Below, piece by piece: positions 21,308-27,161 of a DNA stretch of 27,161 bases (its first letter is position 1; each line of letters opens with the position of its first letter). This stretch comes from JANRIC01 sp033765345. GTDB taxonomy: Bacteria > Bacteroidota > Bacteroidia > Cytophagales > Microscillaceae. Below the pieces are notes generated by a model that was given only the letters and a program-made list of their open reading frames with translations, had not been told where the DNA came from and searched no databases. The stretch covers positions 1-27,161 of the forward strand of contig JANRIC010000129.1 in the NCBI GenBank assembly GCA_033765345.1. The letters run 5' to 3'. A program made the position numbers and the translations under genes.

Positions 21308-23518
21308 ATGAACACGAGACTAGGAAGTTTTTTATGTTTTTTGATTGTATTGTACTCGATTTGTCCGGTTTTTTCACAACCCGCCAAAACTTATCTATCG
21401 TCAGGTAAGCAAAAGCTCGCAGAAGGAGTGTTTACTGAGGCGGTTGATGATTTTTCTGAAGCAATTCGCTACGACAACCAGTCTTCCGAAGCCTATTTCA
21501 ATCGTGCGGAAGCGTATTACGAATTGAGAAGGTACGACGAAGCGCTGAGAGACTATTCCAAGTCTATTCAGCTCGAACCTGAAAATGCCATGAGTTGGTT
21601 TCAAAGAGGGTTGACTTATGCCGCCCTTCATAAAACCGAATTGGCCTATTATGACTTTTCTACTACCATCGAGCGAAATGGCAGGTTTGAAGCTGCTTAT
21701 GTAGAAAGAGCCAACCTTCACCGCCTAGAGCGACGTTATAAATTCGCCCTCAGAGATTGCGAAGATGCCCTTAAAATTAATCCTAACTTTGCACCCGCAT
21801 TGAGTATGCAGGGGCTCGTCAAACTGGATCAGGGCAATATCAATCAAGCACTCGTTGACCTAAGACAAGCCGTAAAACTAGACCCCGCCAATTCTGACCT
21901 GAGAAGTAATCTGGCTGATTATTACCAAAGAGTCGGACAAAACGAAAAAGCAGTGGAAGAATATACCGCAGCTGTCAACCTAAACCCTCACAACCCCAAA
22001 GCCTTTTGTAACCGCGCCCTACTGAAGCTCTCATTAGGAAATTATGAAGACGCGCTCAAAGATGCCAATCGATCTATTTATAACAATCGCCGCTATCAGG
22101 AAGCCTATGCCATTCGTGGAATTGCCTTTTATAACACCGGAGAGATGGATCGTTATGATCGAGATTTTAACCTTTACCTAAGTCAGGCTGCCGAAAATCA
22201 CCAAGATTATTACAATCTTGCCTCCAAAGTATTTGAATATGCCGAAGTCAAAGACAATAACTCTATTTTGATCAAAGCCGAAGGATGGGCACAAAAAGCC
22301 ATCCAACTGAATAATAATTATGAAAATAATTTGCTCCTGGCCAATATACTTTTTAAGTTAAAACGCAATACTTTCGCAAAACTATCCGCCGAAAAAGCCG
22401 TTGAAATCGCTCGCTCAAAAAGCCAAGACCCTTCTCATGCCCAATTTCTAATTGCCAAAATTGATCAGGAATATGCCGATAGAAACCCGCCCCTCATCAG
22501 CATTACCTCTCCGGCTACATCTACCCGAGGAGTAATCGTAGTAGAAGAAACACAAACCATTACCGTAATTGGGAATGTAAGTGATGAAAGCGGCGTAGAC
22601 AAAGTCCTGATTAATGGAAACTTAGCCCGCTTAAATGCAGATGGAAGCTTTGACGGCGAAACTACTCTTCTAGGTAAAGAAAATATAATTACTGTCAGGG
22701 CTTTTGATATGAGAGGGAATGAATCTGCCAAATCTTTTACAGTAGTCAAAGAAGCAAATCAGACGAGTACCCCCCCTCCTTTATTGACAAGTTCACTTAT
22801 TGGAAGACAAAAAGCTTTGCTTTTTGCCACAGATACGTATGATTCTTGGACAAATCTACTCAACCCCATCAATGATGCCAGAGCCATTGGACGTGATCTG
22901 CGTGATTTGTATGGCTTCGATGTAGAAATTGCAGAGAATTATAACAAAGAACAGGTCATGCTCAAGATCAAGGAGTATGCCAAAATGAGTTACGAGAATA
23001 ATGACCAACTATTCATCTTTTTTGCCGGACACGGGCAGTTTGATGATGTGTTTAAAGAAGGATATGTGGTGGCTAGTGATTCTAAGTTTGAAGATGAATC
23101 CAAATCAAGCTATATCGCACACTCAAACCTAAAAACGTATATCAATAGCATTCCTTGTAGGCATATCTTCCTGGTAATGGACGTGTGTTTTGGAGGAACT
23201 TTTGATCGCGAAGTAGCACTCAGAGGTGAAGGAGATATTACCTCTGACCGTGAGGAACTCATCAACCGAAAAATGCGCTATATTGCCCGAAAATATCTTA
23301 CATCAGGTGGCAAAGAATATGTACCTGATGGGCGTGCTGGGCAGCATTCTCCTTTTGTCCGTAAGTTTTTGGAAGCCTTGCGAGCCGCCGGTGGGAAAGA
23401 TCGCATCCTGACGCTCTCTGAGATTATGGAATATGTCACGATGACCAACCCTCAACCTCACTACGGTGAATTTGGAACCAGTGAGCCTGGAAGTGATTTT
23501 CTTTTTATCGCAAGATAA
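21308..23518 (+). CDS. Exported TPR / Ig-like / caspase-fold (C14) protein
   Basis: 736 residues from ATG 21308, which gives a standard signal peptide (LGSFLCFLIVLYSICPVFSQ). In-frame ATGs at 21188 and 21266 would only lengthen the positively charged leader. Residues about 30-390 are TPRs (NRAEAYYELRRYDEALRDYS, then FCNRALLKLSLGNYEDALKD). Next comes a beta-sandwich segment of Ig-like type (about 395-490: TITVIGNVSDESGVDKVLIN, then GKENIITVRAFDMRGNES). The caspase-like domain follows, with catalytic H575 in FFAGHGQFDD and C627 in VMDVCFGGTFD, so the dyad is intact. Family members cleave after basic or acidic residues. An extracytoplasmic location suggests envelope or secreted processing. A papain-fold protease gene follows 34 bp later. 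Confidence 0.9.
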   Translation: MNTRLGSFLCFLIVLYSICPVFSQPAKTYLSSGKQKLAEGVFTEAVDDFSEAIRYDNQSSEAYFNRAEAYYELRRYDEALRDYSKSIQLEPENAMSWFQRGLTYAALHKTELAYYDFSTTIERNGRFEAAYVERANLHRLERRYKFALRDCEDALKINPNFAPALSMQGLVKLDQGNINQALVDLRQAVKLDPANSDLRSNLADYYQRVGQNEKAVEEYTAAVNLNPHNPKAFCNRALLKLSLGNYEDALKDANRSIYNNRRYQEAYAIRGIAFYNTGEMDRYDRDFNLYLSQAAENHQDYYNLASKVFEYAEVKDNNSILIKAEGWAQKAIQLNNNYENNLLLANILFKLKRNTFAKLSAEKAVEIARSKSQDPSHAQFLIAKIDQEYADRNPPLISITSPATSTRGVIVVEETQTITVIGNVSDESGVDKVLINGNLARLNADGSFDGETTLLGKENIITVRAFDMRGNESAKSFTVVKEANQTSTPPPLLTSSLIGRQKALLFATDTYDSWTNLLNPINDARAIGRDLRDLYGFDVEIAENYNKEQVMLKIKEYAKMSYENNDQLFIFFAGHGQFDDVFKEGYVVASDSKFEDESKSSYIAHSNLKTYINSIPCRHIFLVMDVCFGGTFDREVALRGEGDITSDREELINRKMRYIARKYLTSGGKEYVPDGRAGQHSPFVRKFLEALRAAGGKDRILTLSEIMEYVTMTNPQPHYGEFGTSEPGSDFLFIAR

Positions 23519-23552
23519 TGCCTGAGCTACTCTATTTTAATTTATCCGGGAA

Positions 23553-24953
23553 ATGAAGAAAAACATATTGTTCGCATTGGTGCTATGCTTTATAAGCAGT
23601 TCTCTGATAGGGCTTACTCCTATTCAGGCACAGAATTTTGGCACAGGTTGTGTGCTGAATCCCTCTTTGTATGAGCAGATTCCTTTGGCAGCAACATTGA
23701 TGCGGGGAGATTTTCAAAAACTGCCTACAAGCGTTTCCTTACGTCCTTATGCTCCTATTCCCCAAAATCAGGGTTCTTATGGTACATGTGTGGGTTGGTC
23801 TACGGCTTATGCTGCACGCACCATCCTGATGGCGTATCATCAAAACTGGACGAACTCCACTTTGATCACCGAAAATGCATTTTCACCTTATTTTATTTAC
23901 GAACAGGCAAAATCAGTCAATGATGTCTATTGCCAGGAAGGAACCAGCCTTTTTAATGCCCTGGAGATTATCAAAGAAGTGGGTGTAGTCAAAGTAAGCG
24001 ACTTTGGAAGTCAATGCGGGCAGACCATTACCCCTATTCTGGAAGCCAAGGCACAAAAATTCAAGATCAAAGAGTACCGAAGACTGTTCGAGACCGGATC
24101 ATCCGGTAAAACCCTCCTTGTTAAGAAAAGCCTGGCAGAAAACCGGCCAGTGATTATCGGCATGCAGTGCTGTACCAAATCTTTTCTTAATGCCAAAGGC
24201 AAGGATTTTTGGTCAATCCTTCCCGGTGAAAACGCCAACCCAGAAGGCGGGCACGCTCTGACAGTAGTAGGCTATGACGATAACAAATACGGAGGTGCTT
24301 TTGAACTGATGAATAGTTGGGGAACAGCCTGGGGGAATGAAGGATTTATTTATCTTTCTTATGATGACTTTGAAAAATACTGTTTTGAGGCGTATGAGAT
24401 GATTTTGGATGACTTCGGCTCTCAAAACCTAGCCGGAGAAATCCGATTTGAACTTTCTTCGGGAATGGAAATGAAAACCTTCTACAAAGGACGAGGTTCT
24501 TATGAGACCATCAGCCCCTATCACTCTGGTACGCTCTTTCGCCTGTATATCAGTAATCAAGACCCAGCCTACGTATATGCGTTTAACTCAGACTTAAGCA
24601 GAAAAAATTATAAAATATTTCCACACAAGCCTAGCGTCAGTGCCTTCCTGGGCTATAAAGGCAATAATATTGCTATACCCGATGAATTTAACCTCATTCA
24701 AATGGATGCCAATCCTGGGGTCGATTTTTTCTGTATTTTATATTCCAAAGAAAAACTCGATATAGATCGTATTCTGGCGGATATTGAACAGACCAATGGA
24801 GAGTTTCAGGAGCGAATCTATCGGGTATTGAGCGATAAGTTATTTGCACCACACGAAGTTAGCTTTGATATTGACGGCAAAATCTCCTTTAGAGCCCTGA
24901 GTACAGAGAAAAGTATAGTACCCGTAATAGTGTCCATGCCACATATAAAATAA
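23553..24953 (+). CDS. Exported papain-fold cysteine peptidase (C1 family)
   Basis: A 466-residue protein with a signal peptide (LFALVLCFISSSLIGLTPIQ, cleaved near AQA/QNF). The papain core has Q73 and nucleophile C79 in NQGSYGTCVGWSTAYA, H234 in EGGHALTVVGYDD and N254 in LMNSWGTAWGNEGF, so the catalytic set is complete. No long inhibitory prodomain precedes the core, only about 50 residues after the signal. A C-terminal region of about 170 residues after the core is beta-rich (EIRFELSSGMEMKTF, then YAFNSDLSRKNYKIF) with no recognised family. Likely co-transcribed with the caspase-fold gene and terminated by the hairpin right after the stop. Confidence 0.92.
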   Translation: MKKNILFALVLCFISSSLIGLTPIQAQNFGTGCVLNPSLYEQIPLAATLMRGDFQKLPTSVSLRPYAPIPQNQGSYGTCVGWSTAYAARTILMAYHQNWTNSTLITENAFSPYFIYEQAKSVNDVYCQEGTSLFNALEIIKEVGVVKVSDFGSQCGQTITPILEAKAQKFKIKEYRRLFETGSSGKTLLVKKSLAENRPVIIGMQCCTKSFLNAKGKDFWSILPGENANPEGGHALTVVGYDDNKYGGAFELMNSWGTAWGNEGFIYLSYDDFEKYCFEAYEMILDDFGSQNLAGEIRFELSSGMEMKTFYKGRGSYETISPYHSGTLFRLYISNQDPAYVYAFNSDLSRKNYKIFPHKPSVSAFLGYKGNNIAIPDEFNLIQMDANPGVDFFCILYSKEKLDIDRILADIEQTNGEFQERIYRVLSDKLFAPHEVSFDIDGKISFRALSTEKSIVPVIVSMPHIK

Positions 24954-24985
24954 TAGGTTATAGCAGATGTTATACCCTATTTTTT
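24951..24985. terminator. Bidirectional terminator between convergent genes
   Basis: AATAGG-t-TATA pairs with TATA-c-CCTATT around GCAGATGT, with T-runs on both strands. It lies between the stop of the papain-like gene and that of the DUF4136 gene, serving both. Confidence 0.7.
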
Positions 24986-25531
24986 CCCAGGAAAATTCTC
25001 CAAAGCTTTTAGAATACTGGTATTGATCTCCCGATTCCAATCATCAGAGGTATAGTTCATTTCGCCGATCACCCAACCTTGCCAGATCAATTCCTTGGTT
25101 TTATTGTCCAAAATATCCACAATCATAGTTACTTCTTCATAATCTCTGACGTAGGTTTGGTTGTAAAAGGGGTTATTCCAACGACTCCAATAACCTCCCC
25201 AAACTGGACCGTTGTTGACAGTCTGTACGTCCTGTCGGCTGCGGATGGCCGTCTGAAAATTAAAGATCAAATCCGGATTTTTATCATCCCTGGTGTATCC
25301 CTTAGTCTCCAAAGCTTGTGCGATGGCGGCATAGACCTTTTTTTTGGTGATTTCGCTATTCAAAATGGGATTACTTCTTTTGGTAAATAACTCCCTACGG
25401 TCTTCGCTGAAAGTCTGAAAATTATTAAAATTAGCTCCTGGATTTAAGTCTGAACCCACTTTGAACCTGGGGCTGCAATTTTGAAATACCAATAAAATTG
25501 ATATTATGTATAGAATCATATGAATTTTCAT
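24977..25531 (-). CDS. DUF4136 family lipoprotein
   Basis: About 184 residues from ATG 25531; the frame extends upstream but only this start gives a signal (MILYIISILLVFQNC), with a likely lipid-anchored Cys at about 19 in a weak lipobox. DUF4136 features are FKVGSDLNPGANFNNFQTFS near the N terminus, IAQALETKGYTRDDKNPDLI in the middle and DILDNKTKELIWQGWVIGE near the end. A Trp/Asn-rich stretch (GPVWGGYWSRWNNPFYNQ) is typical of Bacteroidota members. The family has no established function; an envelope role is expected. Confidence 0.88.
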   Translation of the reverse strand: MKIHMILYIISILLVFQNCSPRFKVGSDLNPGANFNNFQTFSEDRRELFTKRSNPILNSEITKKKVYAAIAQALETKGYTRDDKNPDLIFNFQTAIRSRQDVQTVNNGPVWGGYWSRWNNPFYNQTYVRDYEEVTMIVDILDNKTKELIWQGWVIGEMNYTSDDWNREINTSILKALENFPGKK

Positions 25532-25574
25532 CTTATTAAGAGTTAGTTTGTTGTCCTTGATTATAGTGATAACA

Positions 25575-25582
25575 CAAAAATA
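25575..25582 (-). promoter_or_regulatory. -7 promoter element of the DUF4136 gene
   Basis: TATTTTTG on the minus strand, an exact TAnnTTTG, 43 bp before the chosen ATG. This supports the shorter gene model, since the longer open frame begins upstream of it. The -33 element is not clear. Confidence 0.4.
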
Positions 25583-25785
25583 AAAAAAAACCTTCAAATA
25601 ATCATAAGATATTGAGAGGCGAAAATGAAGGAGGGAATTCCGATTCTTCAAAGAAATGTGATTGTTTAGGGCAGCGTATTTACCTTATAGGATTACTAAA
25701 TCCAAATGTTGAAAATATTTTGCTTTGGTAGCGTATACGGAGCATCTCACCTCTGCTTTTGCTGAGTAAGGGTTAGTTGATGTTT

Positions 25786-26691
25786 TTATTGTTTTTTGTT
25801 ACGAAGTTGTTCTATTTGTTCAACAGTTAAGTCTGTCAAGTCCGCAATAGTTCCATTATTAAAACCTTTTTTAATTGCTTTTTCGGCCATTGCAATTTGT
25901 TTGTTCAGTTCTGCCTGTTGTACGGCTTGTTCTACTGCCTGTTGTACGGCTTCTTGTATTCTCGAGGTTTCATCAAGATACCTTTTTTGTTGAGCCTCAT
26001 AATATTCTCTTTCTTTTTTGTCCAAATACATTACTTCTAATTTCTCGCTTGCCTTTTTAATGGGTTCTATTTCTGCTAATTCTTGTGGCAAAGTATCTTT
26101 GGAATATAAATCTGCATTATTCAAGAATTTTATCCACTTGTCTAAAACTGTCTTGACGGCTTGGTGTCTTTTCTCAAACTTTTCTAACTCTACAAAATAC
26201 AAGTCTAAATAATTTAAGTCTGTATGTGTTTCGTCTGTTTCTCTATCTTTTAGCACAAAACACCGGTGATACCTATCGTCTTTGAAAAACTCAAAGTCCA
26301 TCAAACTAATGACAATACACTTGTTCAAATCTGTGTAGGATTTGCCTTTTTTCTCCTTCTCTTTTATTTCTTCTTCGGTCAAGTAATCTAATTGCGAACC
26401 AAAAATTTTTGCCCAGTAGTATAAAGTTCTCCGCCCATAAAAAGTTGTCCCTTTGAGTTGCATTTCAATATCGTACAAGTTGCCACTTTCGTCTTCGGCT
26501 TTGATATCTAAAATAGACAATTTGCCTTCGGCATAGTCGGACACATTGTAAGGGTTTTTAATAGAAATTTCCTTAATCTGTTGGTTATCAGGCAAAACAG
26601 CGTTAATCAAAGACAAGAGAATATCTTTGTTCTCCTCCGAACCAAAGAGTTTCTTAAAGACTAAATCTATTTTGGGATTGACCCTACTCAT
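25786..26691 (-). CDS. Rpn-family / PD-(D/E)XK nuclease transposase-like protein
   Basis: A 301-residue protein of the Rpn (PDDEXK_2) family: MSRVNPKIDLVFKKLFGSEE at the N terminus, then the nuclease core with D62 in SILDIKAED, E76 and Q78 in YDIEMQLKG, and YYWAKIFGSQL. These are DNA endonucleases once thought to be transposases and now linked to recombination and phage defence. The C-terminal tail holds a short tandem repeat (IQEAVQQAVEQAVQQAEL, about 245-262) and a final segment ending in LTDLTVEQIEQLRNKK. An in-frame ATG at 26031 (Met 221) could give a separate short C-terminal protein. No terminal inverted repeats are visible around it. Confidence 0.9.
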   Translation of the reverse strand: MSRVNPKIDLVFKKLFGSEENKDILLSLINAVLPDNQQIKEISIKNPYNVSDYAEGKLSILDIKAEDESGNLYDIEMQLKGTTFYGRRTLYYWAKIFGSQLDYLTEEEIKEKEKKGKSYTDLNKCIVISLMDFEFFKDDRYHRCFVLKDRETDETHTDLNYLDLYFVELEKFEKRHQAVKTVLDKWIKFLNNADLYSKDTLPQELAEIEPIKKASEKLEVMYLDKKEREYYEAQQKRYLDETSRIQEAVQQAVEQAVQQAELNKQIAMAEKAIKKGFNNGTIADLTDLTVEQIEQLRNKKQ

Positions 26692-27048
26692 TTTTTCTCA
26701 GTTTTTATTGGTAAGCAATTTACAAATTTTGCGTGATTTTTCTCGTGTGAAGTGTTATTTTTAAAATAGGGATTCAGGCCCAAGGCTTGACAAAGACTTG
26801 GCATTTGAAAAATCTTGGTTTCATATATGCACACAAGCTAGATAGAAATACAAATGTTGCGTTTACAAAGTCAGCCCACTGCCAAATAAGATGTTATGGG
26901 CTGTTTTTTTTTTAAGGTGTTAGCCAATCGTCATTTGGTTTAGTAATAAGCCTTGCGTCTATAGTTAGCTAGAAAACTCAACTGTTTTAGATGGTAGGGG
27001 GATTGATGACAACGAACAGGGGTAATGTTAAAAATTAACTGATTTAAT
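26692..27048. other. Gene-free region before the IS1-like element
   Basis: No supported open frame. It contains an orphan terminator (26872-26912) and, from about 26993 (GGTAGGGGGATTGATGAC), sequence that could be the left end of the insertion sequence; the terminal repeat cannot be confirmed without the right end. Confidence 0.35.
26872..26912 (+). terminator. Strong intrinsic terminator without an obvious gene
   Basis: CAGCCCA (26872-26878) pairs with TGGGCTG (26897-26903), followed by a run of about ten T. No plus-strand gene ends upstream of it. Confidence 0.6.
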
Positions 27049-27056
27049 TATATTTG
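27049..27056 (+). promoter_or_regulatory. -7 promoter element of the IS1-like transposase
   Basis: TATATTTG, an exact TAnnTTTG match, 22 bp before the ATG. No TTG is found at the expected -33 position (TTA instead). Confidence 0.45.
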
Positions 27057-27078
27057 CATTCCGAAAACTATACTAAAA

Positions 27079-27161
27079 ATGATAACAACTATTCATACTT
27101 GTTCAAAATGTGGGAGTACCAATCTTGTACTCAATGGCAAAAATAAAAGTGGCACCCCTAC
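27079..27161 (+). CDS. IS1-family-like transposase, N-terminal fragment cut by the window edge
   Basis: 27 complete codons are present. They read MITTIHTCSKCGSTNLVLNG and then KNKSGTPT, the zinc-ribbon start (CxxC followed by N-G-x-x-x-x-G) typical of IS1 InsA and related transposases. The second Cys pair and the catalytic domain lie outside the window. A promoter element lies just upstream. Family assignment is from this short stretch only. Confidence 0.6.
   Translation, partial: MITTIHTCSKCGSTNLVLNGKNKSGTP

Overview
The window (27,161 bp, AT-rich) looks like a chromosome segment of a Bacteroidota bacterium, probably of the Cytophagales type. The reasons are: promoter-like TAnnTTTG elements and almost no Shine-Dalgarno signals; several genes starting at or very near the predicted transcription start; Bacteroidota-style families (DUF4136 lipoprotein, DUF6934-like protein, DUF368 transporter, YwqE-type PHP phosphatase); and an Rhs core of the Bacteroidota type. 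The species cannot be read from the sequence.

Region 1 (1-7125) is a plastic accessory region. It holds a small ribbon-helix-helix/coiled-coil gene pair with a very clear promoter, an N-terminally truncated Rhs core fused to an AT-rich C-terminal domain with a probable immunity gene behind it, and an out-of-place Rhs scrap. It also holds a broken BRO-family gene, a PIN-toxin/antitoxin pair, and an overlapping DUF6934-like/small-ORF pair. Between these lies a mosaic of repeats: a three-hairpin element (six copies, with compensatory base changes), a terminator-like hairpin element (four copies), two longer direct repeats, a MITE-like element with nested inverted repeats, and a second repeat family that ends in a shared terminator hairpin.

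Region 2 (7190-10325, minus strand) has an amidase-signature lipoprotein, tRNA-Arg(CCU) and the GTPase HflX.

Region 3 (10599-17007, plus) is an exopolysaccharide locus: glycosyltransferase, Wza-like export lipoprotein, Wzc-like BY-kinase, a PHP-type tyrosine phosphatase overlapping the kinase by 4 bp, and an NAD-dependent epimerase-like SDR. Together they suggest polymer synthesis and export controlled by kinase/phosphatase cycling.

Region 4 (17111-21068, plus) runs TPR protein, ComA-like phosphosulfolactate synthase (4-bp overlap), DUF368 polyprenyl-phosphate transporter candidate and shikimate dehydrogenase.

Region 5 (21308-24953, plus) encodes two exported cysteine proteases of different clans side by side, a TPR/Ig-like/caspase-fold protein and a papain-fold protein. 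A bidirectional terminator separates them from a convergent DUF4136 lipoprotein gene.

Region 6 (25786-27161) has an Rpn/PD-(D/E)XK transposase-like nuclease on the minus strand, an orphan terminator, and the 5' end of an IS1-like transposase cut by the window edge. The best candidates for something undescribed are the structured repeat mosaic around the Rhs remnants, the DUF6934-like two-gene unit, and the secreted caspase/papain pair.
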